A DNA stretch of 64,000 nt from positions 248,001 through 312,000 of the forward strand of contig JAGMUV010000039.1 in the NCBI GenBank assembly GCA_020744425.1, in the 5' to 3' direction. Position numbers and translations under genes: made by a program. The DNA comes from Dactylonectria macrodidyma (lineage: Eukaryota > Ascomycota > Sordariomycetes > Hypocreales > Nectriaceae). This document shows, in pieces, positions 36,146 through 47,675 of the stretch (within the stretch, counting starts at the first letter, position 1; every line of letters starts with the position of its first letter). The notes below the pieces were generated by a model, which saw nothing but the letters and a program-made list of their open reading frames with translations, did no database searches and had not been told where the DNA came from.

Positions 36146-39100
36146 ATGCCGAACCCAGAATTTCTTACTAACCTTGGGCTATGGGTTGACCCGCGGGTGA
36201 ATCTTCTTATCTGCGTCCAACCTCAGTGCAAATATGCTCTCTGCGTTGGGGGGGCTCGTGTCACAACCCATTTACGAGACAAGCACGGCATCCCGGACAA
36301 CGCGAGGAAGGGTCTGACTCAGTTGCTGAAGACTCTTGACATTCGCAGCCCTAATGCCGTACCTCCACGCGAAGATGGGTCCTCTGAGCATCCAGGGCTC
36401 CAGACCTACGACGGTTTCGCCTGTCGTCAATGCAAGTTTAGAACAATCCATCTTCCCGCCATGAGACGCCACTTCTCGGATCCTTTGGCGACGGACTGCT
36501 CAAGTAACACCGCTGCGCTGCGTCATCGCAACATTAATGATCTTTTCGAATATGTCTACTTACAGACGTGGGCAACTGGCTCAAACCGGAAGTACTGGAT
36601 CGTCAACCGGAGTGGGAATGTGATCTGCCCAGTTGGTGGCGAAGACGTACAAGGACATATACGATAGGTCCACAAGCGTGAAGAAGCCCGCAGCCATGCC
36701 TGGAACAGCTCGGAAGCACCACAGGTCGTGCCAGAGTCTGCAGACTTGACCTTTGCGGAACAGAGATCTTGGATTGAGAGAACCGGCTGGGATCAAACAT
36801 ACAAGCATAGGAGTCGCGAAGTGCTGGTTGCTCTCGCTAGGATGCCTGACTACCGCTCCCGTATACAAGGTCACCTTCTTGGCCGCCGGGGCAGAGACAA
36901 CCCTGAGGAAGACCTGGTCAGTCCACCAGAGGATGAGCAGAAGCTTACTACTATGCTCGGATTGGTAGACAAGCTTCTGGACCGATGTGAAGAGACGACG
37001 CGGAAGACGAGTCGTAACATTCTGTGCTGGCTCAGGAGCACTCGATCCGGAGCAAGTTATCCCAAACCATTTACCTTGGTCCGCCACCCTGCAAGCACGA
37101 AGAAGTATCGATGGTTTTGGAAGCGGGCGTTGCTGTTTGTCTTTCGAGCACACCGGCTAGATTCAGCCGTTCGAGAGAAGATGACGGGTATTCGACTGAA
37201 AAGGAAGCTAACTGCCCTGCTGGAGGAAGCATGGGACCACCCGTTTTGGATGACCGGTCCAGCCGATGCTCAGGGCTGCACGTCGATAACAAACGAGGCC
37301 AACAGCAAGGGCGTTGTCCATGAGGAGTTGGTGTCGACAGACGAAGAAGAGAATGATGATATCGAGGAAGAGGATGATGACAGTGAATATGACGACGAAG
37401 ACTGTGAGGGTGAGAATGAGGGTGAGGGTGAGGATGAAGGTGAGGATGAAGATGAAAACATTCATAACTACAAGCCTGAAGATTCCGGGGAGCGAGAAGA
37501 TGGAAGAGGATTATGCGATGGAGTCCAACCGAAGGAAAAGGGAGAGAAGCATGAAGACGATAAGCAAGCAGGAACCGACTCTACCGAGGAACTGGTGGAA
37601 ATTCTATTTGGGCTGAGCTTAGCACTCTGCACCGAGCACTTGATCGACGGCCAGCCTAACTCCACCGTGCTGGTATATTTCAGTGGCGTACTCGGCTTCT
37701 CAAAAACCTCCAATCGATTCCTTCCCGCTAGGTCCTATACTACTTTCCTCTCAGGCCTTATTTACATCCAAAGGCTCCTCTTCCTCGAGCGGGCCCTCCC
37801 TTTCCGATCATATCCAACACTTGGAATCGACCATCGGCCACGTACCAAGCAGCTGGACCGACTTAAAAAGATCCGCGAGCGTTACATGGTGGTCGGCTCA
37901 CAGTCGGCCTTTGAAGAATTCATTAGCCTTCGCAGCTATGGGCGTGTCATGGCCCGGTCAGATACACCACCAATTCTCCTTCGCTGGAGCGAGGATGGCC
38001 AGACGGTTTCCTGGGGAGATGGACTCCAGATCTCTATGGGGCAATTTCGGTTCTTACCCGAGTATCTCATTGAGCAAGCTAGTCGCCTTTGCCATGAGTT
38101 GATGTTCGGTTGGGAGCCTGATATCGATTTAGCAAAGATCAAGGATGACATGACCAATTCCGATAGAGGGTTCTCTTTCGTCACACATCCTGAAAATAAT
38201 ATCAGCACTGCATACCTCGAGTTGTTCAAGAGAGCCTGCACCTCTCGGCACGAACCCCTTTCGCGGAAAGACTGCTGGAATTGGCAAGCAGTTTATAAGT
38301 ACTTGAAGAAAGAAGAGTCTTTCCGTGAGTATCTAGGGCTGGCAATGTATGTTACAGGTGGCCAATTACCCAGGTGGCCAGAGTTGCTCAGCTTATGGTG
38401 TGAGAATGGAGAGTTTGGGGAGAGAGGTGTCAGAGGCCAAAAGCCACAAGAAGGGTCTATGGGGCACTAACTGCAGAAATCCACTGTCACACAGTGGCGG
38501 CCGCGCACTAACAGCCACAAGGTCGCAGCTACGTCGCAGGTTTGCCACAGCTAGCTTTCAGCTAGCAAGTTGCTGAGGGAGTTATGGAACACGGGCTAAG
38601 CGCAACCGGCCGGATCCGAGAGCTCCGACCGGGTTACGAGAGACCCGGCCGGGCCGGAGTCTCAGGATTACGAAGACCAATCAAACTAGCTAGACCTAAG
38701 CAGCTAAGCTACAGCTAGCTAGCTAGGGTATTGGAAGAAGGGATACTAGACCTGGCTATAAGAAGAGCTACTAGAGGGCGAAGGCAAAGGGGGGGTCAGA
38801 GATCAATACAGTCACCAGCATCATTCCTACTAGCTAGCTGCTGTCTCGCAGCGTGTCTGCCCTCTTCACTCCCTTGTGTGTAACCAGCCCTGACAAGAGG
38901 CCTCTACAAGTACAGGAGTTCGCTGCTTTACGTGGTGCGCCATCATAAGGCAAAGCGTTCTACAAATCGGGAATTTATTGTGGCCAGGTTTTTGTCGGCT
39001 GAAGTCGCACGGCTTGTCTACAAGTACTGCACATATATTCGCCGCTTTGTGGACTTGTTGGACAGAGAGCGTGGCTTTAGTATGCAGGACGCTGAAGGAA

Positions 39101-41220
39101 GCTCCCCTCTCTTGTTCCGAGCCCAGATAACGTCGGGGAGCAAGCCCTGGCAGACCGGCCGATTCACCGCAATCCTTAAAGACACAACATCCAAGTTGTG
39201 GGGACATCCCGTTACCTCTCAGTTACTCCGCCAGTTATGCATTGGCATAACGGAGAAGCATGTGCGCGAGGTATATCAACCATTCAATCGGTTTGTCGAC
39301 AGAAGCGAAAATGCACATCGCAATGTCGTGTTTGCTTGGCAGAGCGGTCACCGCCCCCTCCAGCGTGGGACGACTTATGGACTTGACGGGGCGTATCCAA
39401 CCACTTTACAGCCACAGCTCTTGGAACTCTATGAGTGGGCGTCTACGAAGTGGCATGAGTTTCTTCACCTACCCAGCAAGCTATCCAGCCCGGCAACTAA
39501 ACCACCGTGTGACGTACAGCAACTGCCATGGTTAGAACCTGGGAGCAGCACGCAAGCACCCGGTCTCCGCAGCAAATCATCTGGCCATAAGCTCCAAAAC
39601 CAGGATCAAGGTGATAGACGCCCCAAGGTTTCAGCGCATCCAACTGAATATGAGAGTTTAGACTGCCAGAGCCGAGACTCTCGCGCCATATCGTGGTCAC
39701 CATCGCCGCCGCGACCAAAACGAAGGCGGATTGATGATGGGCGCACAGCGTCATCACTCTCGATCCCGTTATCCCGTGGGGGGAGTGCGCTGGAAAGTCT
39801 TGGGCAGGGGAGGACGATCGCACCGAAGCCCGGAGTTCCCGACCCTCTATTCGGATGTCCGAATGAACTAAGGTCGGTTGAGGAGATCGGAGAGCGGCGC
39901 TCGATTCTCCAGTTTCTTAACGGATATTATCCCACTCAAGAAATCGACTTCCGTCGCCAAGATCAGCTTAGCAGTATCGTTCAGACGGTTGAGTGGTGGG
40001 GGCTTGTTGGCTGCCAGCTATGCTTTGCGAATACAGGAGAGCCCGAGCCCGATCATGATATAAACACATGCGGAAAGGAGGTCGATGGTGAAAAGGCAAG
40101 AGCCATTCTTCACTGGCTGGAAAGATTGACTATACCTCTATCCTATACGCAGCAACGAGGAGACTGCAGCGTATGTGTGGCCTTTCACCCCTGCAAGGAA
40201 ATGGTGTTTGGTGATCGGGCAATTACGGCTCGATCGGCATGTGAAAGAGCGTATTGGGATGAAGAGCTCGAAATGAAGTCTGGGCCAGACGGCCACTGTG
40301 AGCATAAACCTATCATTCGACAGGTTATTGCCGCCCTTTGCGCTTATGACGACCAGTTCCTCGGTAAACTCTTCACTAAGTTGGTTTCAGATCGGGACGG
40401 TGTGAACCTGACTGATGAGTGTGATGCTCGGAAGTGGTTCGAGAAAAGGATTTCATTCGACGACTACTGTTTTTCAAATATCCTTCTTGTCTACGAGTCC
40501 CTTGTGGTTGCGTTTTATTTCCGCCAGAACCAGAAACGGGGACTTGCAGCCTTATGGGGGTTTCCTAAGCAGCCACCAGGTCTGGTACCTCCACCTAAAG
40601 AATCACACAAGAGGATTTCAAGGCTGAATGACGTTGAGGAATTAAACGCTTGGGAAGCGGCTCTTGACTGGTGGGTGGGCGAGTGCGGCTTCTGTGTTGG
40701 CCGTGGCCTCCGAGGTTCCCACATTCTACATGAGCTGCGGCAGTGCGAAAGAGGCGGCTCAGAACGGATACGGGACGCGCTTGGCGAGGCCATGTATGAA
40801 GAGGGAATACTACCTTCCAACGGGTGTGATAGGTGCCACCTTCCATACGACATCTGTGATGACTGGATGAGGGATGAAGATGGAGAGTGGGCGAGACCGG
40901 ATATGAGCCGTCGTCAATGCAAATACGGCCAGTACTTACTGGGCGATACTTTAATTGGTCTCTACTATTGCGGGAAAGGGGAGTTCCAACAGTATATTTT
41001 TGACGAAGTGGAGGAATATTGTGACAGGTTGTATGCCGAGAGGATGCATCGCGAGGGAAGGGACTGCGATTGGGAAGATTGCGAAGTGTCATATGATAGT
41101 GAGACAGTGGCTTATTGTTTGTCGCAGCCTATTACGGTTGCTGGGGTCGAAGGCTCAAAAATGGTACGGATGCTGGCTGTGTTTACCAGAATGATCTGGA
41201 ATTTGGTGGGCAAAGATTAA
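36146..41220 (+). pseudogene. OrsD-type zinc-finger protein gene, one stop, split by a solo LTR
   Basis: One frame runs 36146-38427 and, after the solo LTR and one target copy, 38901-41220. The parts join without shift (GERG to LYKYRSSL), giving 1,533 codons. The only other defect is a TAG at 36665-36667. Order: two C2H2-like fingers (CVQPQCKYALCVGG...HLRDKH; GFACRQCKFRTIHLPAMRRH), an acidic E/D-rich segment (37330-37480), a conserved middle (RWSEDGQTVSWGDGLQISMG; LSAEVARLVYKYCTYIRRF; FAWQSGHRPLQRGTTYG) and a C-terminal set of Cys/His clusters (CQLCFANTGEPEPDHDINTC; CGFCVGRGL; CDRCHLPYDICDDW). This resembles the OrsD/DUF3505 family that often carries a RecQ-like helicase. No Walker A is found here, so the helicase is apparently missing. 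Molecular role unknown. Confidence 0.7.
38428..38895. mobile_element. Solo LTR (468 bp) with 5-bp target duplication
   Basis: The element starts TGTCAGAGGCC and ends CAGCCCTGACA, giving TGTCAG/CTGACA termini. AGAGG flanks it at 38423-38427 and 38896-38900. Removing it with one AGAGG restores the OrsD reading frame exactly. The GC content and CTAG-rich runs differ from the host gene. No internal region is present, so it arose by recombination between two LTRs. Confidence 0.9.
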
Positions 41221-41289
41221 TTAAGTTACTAGTAGTTAATAAAGGGAATCTTAATATGTGGCTCAGTTACTTGAATGAGAGAATGGTGA

Positions 41290-42990
41290 CGGCCTATAGC
41301 TAACCCCGGAGCAATAATATCAGGCAGCCATCAGAAGGGTCGGTATCTAGCAATTGCGAATCTCGACGGGGTGGCAGAGGATGAAGCGGATGGGGGGGAT
41401 AGGGCAACCACAAGCAGGGCAACTCTTCCGCCACCGCCATTGCCACCGCCAGTAGCGGCGACCGCGTCGAGAAAAATAGCCAAAGCTGCACACGCTCGCG
41501 CCCAATCAGAACCGATCCAGCTAGACAAAACCATCGACCTCTGCCAGCCGTACATGGTCTTGCTCTGCCGGCGATGCAGCCCAAGCGGCGCAGTTGGCAT
41601 CCGGCCCGGCACAAGCGCGGTCAGATCTCATTTCCGCGGGCAGCACAAGCTCCGGGGAAAGCAGCTGGAGCAGGTGCTCGGCTTCGTCGCGTCCCAGGCA
41701 GCGAAGCATACGCTTAACGATCCGCACACGGCCGAGCTCCCCGGCGACCACAGCCTCCCCATCGAAGGGCTCCCACTTCTGCGAGGGTTTAGGTGTACGG
41801 AACCCCAGTGTCGGTTCTTGACAATAAACAAGAACAACATGTTTGCGCATCCGGCCGAGGCTGGCCACGAACTACGAAAAGGCGATGGCAGGGCACGCTG
41901 GGAGCCGGTGATTCTGCAGTCTTTCTGCCGGGGCCGATATGCGAGATACTGGATTGTGGACGACAGCACCAGCAGCGAAAGCAGCGATAGCAGCAGCAGC
42001 AGCAGCAGCAGCACGGCGGCATCGACGCCACAGAGCCAATTGACACAAAAAGGTCATAGAACCAGCCGCAGCGCAGTATTGCAAATGGTCCAGGGCTGCG
42101 AGGCAGAGATCAAGAGGGAAGCGGATGAGAGGCGAAGACTGGCTGAAGACGAAGCAGTCAAAGCTATAGACAGGGAGTCAAGATGGGTCGGGTTCATGAA
42201 ATGGTCTGCGCACCTCCCCAAGAAGGCCCGGCCAATGCTGCTGAAGGCAGGGCAGCCACCGGTACCCAAGGCGGCCGAGGCGCGGTTATGGAGCGAGGAG
42301 GAGGCTAAGGCAAACCGGCGGCTGCGGCAGCTCTCAGCAAGCTTCACTCGAGTCATGACCAGGTGCCGAAAGCGGCTGGATAGGGTGCCGGATGACACAC
42401 TCGAGTGGCTCGCTAGTGTTGACCCGGCCAAGCCAAACGGTAATCCGTTCGGCGAGAAACAAGACACAAAAACGACAGACCGGTATTGCTTATGCTTCGA
42501 GCGCTATCTATGCTACTGCGTTAGGGTCTGGGCGCTCGGGCGCAAGAAGGCTAAGAAGGAGCACAAAGTACGGTTTACAAACGTCCAGTGGGACGCTCTT
42601 GGCGAAGTCGTGCGTAGGTTGGATGTTGTGGCCGCAGCCGTCGAGAGGGACGGCGAAAAGACAGTAGAAGAGGGGGCAGAAGAGGAGGGGGAGGAGGACC
42701 CGGACCGGAAGGAGCTGGACAACGCCGTGTTTGAGTTTTGCATCTGCTCGCTCAAGCAGAAGCTGGGCCGCAAGAGCTACGACAACCCACTGTTGCATTT
42801 TACTGCTGTTCTCGGCATCGATCGAGCAGGCGAGGGATGGATCCCGTCACACTCACACACTCGATTTCTGGCCGGCTTCTTGTGGTGCGGCCGGCTATTG
42901 ATGCTGGAGCACTTCTTCGAGGGTGATCAGTATGACTCGGACGACTCGAGTGACTCGAGTGACGAGGGCAACTCGGCAGGTGACGGGTCA

Positions 42991-43029
<39 letters not shown>

Positions 43030-43272
43030 CTGGCTGCATTCGAAGCCAGGCTTGAAGCCATTAACCTATTTCAGGAAAGCCACCGGCACTGGCTTGCGAG
43101 CGGCTCATACACACCGTTCAGTAGGATCATTAAGTGGATGGCGTTCGGTCACGGTTATCGGAAGCAGGAGGGTGGAGCCCCGCGGGTCATGTGGGAAAGC
43201 GACGGCAAGACGCTGTGTTATCGTGCAGCTTCAAGGCCGTTTTCAATCAACACAGCGGTGTGCAGCCGGTGA
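41290..43272 (+). pseudogene. Second OrsD-type gene, truncated at both ends
   Basis: The frame is open from about 41290 to the stop at 43270-43272, but has no ATG before 41554, inside the first finger. It parallels the upstream gene: VLLCRRCSPSGAVG...HFRGQHK, GFRCTEPQCRFLT..., ARYWIVDD, a Ser run ((AGC)n, 41985-42012), WVGFMKWSAHLPKKARPML, an acidic Asp run ((GAC)n, 42990-43027), and MWESDGKTLCYRAASRPFSI, where homology ends. All of the downstream half of the first gene is lacking. It looks like a 5'- and 3'-deleted paralogue. Its high GC codon use differs from the neighbour. Confidence 0.7.
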
Positions 43273-43713
43273 GGAGGAGGTAGCTTGTGGCTGATACAAG
43301 TTCGTATTCACTTTTGCACTTCTGGAACGCCTCAGTCCGCCAATTGGATCAGGCTCTCGAAGGACTTGTACGAATAACCACCTTTATAGTGGCGGGAGGC
43401 CCGTGCTACCCTCCCATGCTCCCCAGGCAAGGCGTATTATTAGCACATTATCACTAATCTATGCCTCAAGCCTGTCTGATGGAATCGGGCGTTTTGGTGG
43501 TGGAACTTTTCTTCCTCAGTGTAACCCCAATTGCATCTTCACCGCGAAGGATAGCCCAGACTCTGGAGTCATGTACGCCCGCAAAGACGCTCCGCTTCAT
43601 TGCTTGGCTCTTCGCTGACCGCCTCACAGCGGTGTAGGAAGTCAGCCCGTCCCGCCTTCCACCCACCCAATGAGGCAAATAGAGTGACCACTCTGTGGTG
43701 TGGGGCGTTGTTC
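43273..43713. other. No recognisable gene
   Basis: Only a short frame of 71 codons (43403-43618) without motif; ends at the inverted repeat. Confidence 0.4.
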
Positions 43714-45631
43714 TAAAATACTTCGAACACCCGTCAAGTTGCCAAGGCAAGGGACTTAACGGCTGAATATCCAGCCCGAAGAGTAAATACCGTATACCTG
43801 CTATTAACCTCTCCTAGGGGAACCCCCTAGATTCCCCTTTCGACTGCGGCGGTAGCCAGCTGTTAAAACCACTTCAAACCTGTAGTAAGGGAGTTGACTC
43901 ATAGTCATAGGGTCCCTCTACCGCTTCCTGACAGGCCCAATCAACATGGCCGCGGTATTTATACTGAGCGCCACGTACCTGTAGGACCTTCACGTGTACG
44001 TGAATCTTAGCAATCAGCATCTCCTCAACCATCGTTAGATCAGGTAGATTGATGGGGACTTCCCCGAAGTCAAGGTTATTCGCAGCGCTAAAGAAGTAGG
44101 GCTCGTTAGGCGCTCTTTTCCTGTCTCGACTAATGCAGCGGCTGCAGATTTTCGTGCTATTTCGCTTCATATCGAACCAACGCTCCTGGCAGCGAATGCA
44201 ACTATGCATCTTGACGTCAGCCAGGGCGGTATAGAACTCCCGCACAAGCGCCTGATCCTCCTCACTAAGAGCAGGCAAGTTAAGGTCTCCTGTAAAAGGT
44301 GGATCAACAATCTGGTCAAACTGTCGCTCTTGAGGCTCTGGCCGTGGCAGTGGGTTAAAGGTGCCTTGACGTGTATAACGGCCGCGGCAATGACCCTGTA
44401 GCAGTAATGAAGGTGTGGCAGGGAATGATTCCTGTGGTATAGGCGTGCCTAGCACAACAGGAGCCGTTGGAAAAGTGCCTTGAGGAATTGGCGTTTGAGG
44501 AATCGGCGTGCCCAGAACTACTGTTGGCAGGCTAGGGGTAGGAGTGACAGGGGAAGGTCCCTCTATAGCGCCTGGGGTAAACGGCCCCAGCAGAGGTCTA
44601 TGCAGTCCCAGGGGTGCGGGCGCCAGGCCACGGAATAAAGCAGGCCTGGCAGGAGGTTGTAAGCCGTTTACAGACGTAGGCGTTGGCGCAGTCCGCCTTG
44701 GAGGCGTCAGGTTAGCTAGCGAATCGGTCCTTTTCGTAGCTCTGCGTGGCGATAGCCTCAAGGCGATATTCCGCATGGCGGCAACGGCGGCTCGAGATTC
44801 GGTTACCCGTTCCTTTTGGCGTGCCCTACAGCTAGCACACTCTCCTGTAAACTTCGTAGGGTCCTTGACGCTTCGAAATTCGACTTCGGGCAGGTCTTGC
44901 TTGCAGGTACGGCAGTTGCGGACTGCCTGGGGTATATCGTCCTCCATCTGACCGTATATATATTCACCTCTTACCCACCTAGACTGCTAGATATCGCTCA
45001 GGCAGGGAGGCTTTGCGAGGGCATACGTGGCTGCGGCAACACACACCCGTAGGTGGTGCTAGCGGCTTACAAAACCGCTTCAAACCTGTGCAAGGGAATT
45101 GTCTGACAGCCCAGAGGTCAAATACCGTGATAGATCTCGATAGGGACGTTGTCTGTAAGGTGGTTAGAATAGGTCTGAATGAACAGGGAAGGAGGAAACC
45201 GCACTGCTTGCCTGGAGGCAAGGTAACCGGAGAATCTAGAGAGGTAGGTCGGCTGCGGAGGTGATACGTGAACCTAGATACCGTTAGTAACCTGATGGGT
45301 TTGATAGATTTGACGGAAAAAGGAAGCAGCCGCCATGTAGGTGGTGTAAAGGGGCACAGAGCTTATTCAGCCAGAAGCGTGCTTACAACCCAACAAATTA
45401 ATTGCATTTAAAGAAAAGAAGAACTGAAAGCTCTCAGAGAGCTGGCTAGCTAGTTACATACTCAACGCTCAGGGGTTTGTGGCGAGGCCTTCATTTGGTG
45501 GCGTTATTAGCATCAGCATCAGCCGACCAATTCCAGCACGAGTTGAGTACAGGCCAGGCCAATTAGCCAATCAGAAGAGGTTTTATGCTCGATTCTTTCT
45601 GACTGAGTAAAACGCCCTTCGGGCTGAATAA
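43714..45631 (-). repeat. 1,918-bp inverted repeat, right copy
   Basis: Reverse complement of 29747-31664, same length, with no frame differences visible. The outer flank (45632 onward, TATGAGGATATCCATATTGG) is again AT-rich and resembles hAT terminal sequence. Confidence 0.93.
43874..44947 (-). CDS. Helitron-like N-terminal protein, right copy
   Basis: Identical over all 357 residues to the product of 30431-31504 and at the same offset (684 bp) from the outer end of its repeat. The shared truncation after PLLQV shows that both copies derive from an already shortened parent. The lack of any amino-acid change means very recent duplication or ongoing gene conversion. Confidence 0.7.
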   Translation of the reverse strand: MEDDIPQAVRNCRTCKQDLPEVEFRSVKDPTKFTGECASCRARQKERVTESRAAVAAMRNIALRLSPRRATKRTDSLANLTPPRRTAPTPTSVNGLQPPARPALFRGLAPAPLGLHRPLLGPFTPGAIEGPSPVTPTPSLPTVVLGTPIPQTPIPQGTFPTAPVVLGTPIPQESFPATPSLLLQGHCRGRYTRQGTFNPLPRPEPQERQFDQIVDPPFTGDLNLPALSEEDQALVREFYTALADVKMHSCIRCQERWFDMKRNSTKICSRCISRDRKRAPNEPYFFSAANNLDFGEVPINLPDLTMVEEMLIAKIHVHVKVLQVRGAQYKYRGHVDWACQEAVEGPYDYESTPLLQV

Positions 45632-45807
45632 TATGAGGATATCCATATTGGCAATATATTATTTATATTGGGTTGTCAGTCCTGGGGCGAAATTGCCTGT
45701 TGACAGTAGCCGGGGCAGGCCTTACCCTATCCCACGAGTGCTCACAAGACAACACCTCGGTAGCTTTTGAGGGGTCAGGCCAATTAAAATGCCGCAAATT
45801 AAAGGTA

Positions 45808-47666
45808 ACGTACATGATAAGCATGCGGATCAAACAAGCATGCGGATCAAAAATCATAACCTTCGAAATAGAAATCGCTATAAAAACACAACAAACCATC
45901 TAATCAATTAAAATCAATCACTATACTCTTCCCAATATATCCCAATAACTACCTACACGTCCTTGCATTATGTCCGGGCTTGCCGCACACTCCACAGCGC
46001 CTTTCCTTCGGTCGCGCTGACCCTCCTTGACCACCACTTTTCGACGATTCAGCCACTACCTGCGCATTAACATCCATCCGATCAATTGCTTCCCTTCCTT
46101 CATCTACTGTCATCACCCCTCTTTTCTGTAGGCGGGTCCTTTTTGCCCTACGGCGCCGGCTTAGTATCTCATTTGCCTGTCGAAGGTCGCGGTTCTCAGC
46201 CCTCAATAAGGCATTCTCATGCATCATTGCCTTAGTTCCCTTAGAAAGAGACTTTAGTGCTCCTAGAATTGACTCTGGAGAGCTACTTTGATGCCTTCTG
46301 ATTCGTCTTTCAAGGTATTCAGACTGAGACCTGGCCTCAAGGACGGTCTTTGGGGTCTTTGAAACCCAAGGGGCAGAGGCGCTAGCCTCCTCCTCAACCG
46401 GCGTTGGAGTCCGTAGCTGCACATCAAGCTTCGAGACTACACTTTCCGGGTCAAGAGGAACAAGCCCGGCTCCTCTAAAGGCTGCCTTGATATTTCTTTC
46501 TGTCATAGTGGCTTGAAATGCGGCGTAAAAGGCCGGAAAGAACTCGGTCTTCGAAACGTGGGTTATAGAGCATCTGATCAGATGCTCTATTTCTCGACCA
46601 TAAGCCTTCTTGAGCAGCCCAAAGCACCCGACGTCAAGAGGCTGAAGCAGATGAGAAGAATGAGGCGGCATACAAAGCGTAATGATCTTGTTCTCCTCGC
46701 AATATATCTCAAAGTCGGCTGAGTGGTGACTTTCGTGCCCATCGAGGATTAAAAGACGATAGGGACCAGTTGATCGGTTGGTTGTACACCGGTCAAAGTG
46801 CTTTAGCCACTCAAGACCTATCTCGTTATCGGTCCAGCCATTTCGAGACGTTGCAATAGCCCAATCGCCCGGGAGGTTGCTTTCTCGGTACCAGTTGGCG
46901 AGGTGATATTGGCCTGCACCTATGATAAACGGCTGGATCGCTCGGCCTTCCGCATTGATCGCCTGAATGACAGTAATCCATTCCCGGCTTCCAGGCTGCA
47001 CTGATTTTGGTCTTCCACGCCTTTCTGAACCTGTGACGACCATTCCGCTTGCAATCATGCCCATCAGAAAGCCAGTCTCGTCAAAGTTGTAGATATCATC
47101 TAATCGGATGCCGTACTTCGCGATTGTGTTCTCCACGAGCCTAAACCAGTTGCGAATAATAGTCGGATCTTCGCATTTGGCTCTCTGATAGTCGTATTTA
47201 CGAAAAAAACGCGTCTTGAGCTCTTCGTGTCGCTTGACGAAGTTAGAAGCCCAGCGCTTGCCGACAGGTAACGCGTCGCGGTCGGCGAGCAATCGGTTGG
47301 CCATTTCTTCAACACCACGCAGTCGCGGGGGAAATCCTCGCGAATCTAGGTCGAGAATGAACTGAATAATGATCTGTTCCTCTAGATCAGATAGTTTGCG
47401 TGATTTAGGGATCCAATCGCAACGCGCGGATATGCCATGCTGTCGGCGGTAGAGAGTAGTATAAGGGATTTCATAGACCTTTGCAGCGCGTCGAAGACTT
47501 AATTCTCGGTTATTTTGGTAGGCCTGAAGTGCAAGAAGCACCTTAGCCTCTATATTCGCCCGCGGCATGCTGGGTGGTTGAGGAATAATTAATCAAATAG
47601 AAATGTTGTAGGTTGAGGGATTTTTGATCCGCATGCTTGTTTGATCCGCATGCTTATCATGTACGT
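45808..47666 (-). mobile_element. Fot/pogo-type Tc1-mariner element, complete (1,859 bp)
   Basis: Perfect 47-bp inverted termini (45808-45854, 47620-47666) begin ACGTACATGATAAGCATGCG and contain a direct repeat of AAGCATGCGGATCAAA. TA duplicates flank both ends (45806-45807, 47667-47668). The insertion lies in the 3' untranslated part of piggyBac A: joining the flanks gives a sequence that parallels piggyBac B there. Confidence 0.95.
45949..47568 (-). CDS. Fot/pogo transposase (HTH, CENP-B HTH, DDE_1)
   Basis: A 539-aa uninterrupted frame. The N-terminus has a psq-type helix-turn-helix (LSLRRAAKVYEIPYTTLYRR) and a CENP-B-like HTH (FPPRLRGVEEMANRLLADRD, WASNFVKRHEELKTRF). The DDE_1 core shows IYNFDETGFLMG, LLILDGHESHHSADF and PPHSSHLLQPLDVGCFGLLK. 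A basic coiled-coil region and a final CCHC knuckle (CGVCGKPGHNARTC) follow. The enzyme would cut and paste at TA. All catalytic motifs and both ends are intact, so the copy may be active. Confidence 0.95.
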   Translation of the reverse strand: MPRANIEAKVLLALQAYQNNRELSLRRAAKVYEIPYTTLYRRQHGISARCDWIPKSRKLSDLEEQIIIQFILDLDSRGFPPRLRGVEEMANRLLADRDALPVGKRWASNFVKRHEELKTRFFRKYDYQRAKCEDPTIIRNWFRLVENTIAKYGIRLDDIYNFDETGFLMGMIASGMVVTGSERRGRPKSVQPGSREWITVIQAINAEGRAIQPFIIGAGQYHLANWYRESNLPGDWAIATSRNGWTDNEIGLEWLKHFDRCTTNRSTGPYRLLILDGHESHHSADFEIYCEENKIITLCMPPHSSHLLQPLDVGCFGLLKKAYGREIEHLIRCSITHVSKTEFFPAFYAAFQATMTERNIKAAFRGAGLVPLDPESVVSKLDVQLRTPTPVEEEASASAPWVSKTPKTVLEARSQSEYLERRIRRHQSSSPESILGALKSLSKGTKAMMHENALLRAENRDLRQANEILSRRRRAKRTRLQKRGVMTVDEGREAIDRMDVNAQVVAESSKSGGQGGSARPKERRCGVCGKPGHNARTCR

Positions 47667-47675
47667 TACATCTTA

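Noticed and set aside
37208..37465. Hydrophobic minus-strand frame that looks like a membrane protein
   Set aside because: It is the complement of the acidic E/D-rich segment of the OrsD gene; low-complexity artefact.
42800..43039. Arg-rich minus-strand frame
   Set aside because: Complement of the (GAC)n poly-Asp tract.
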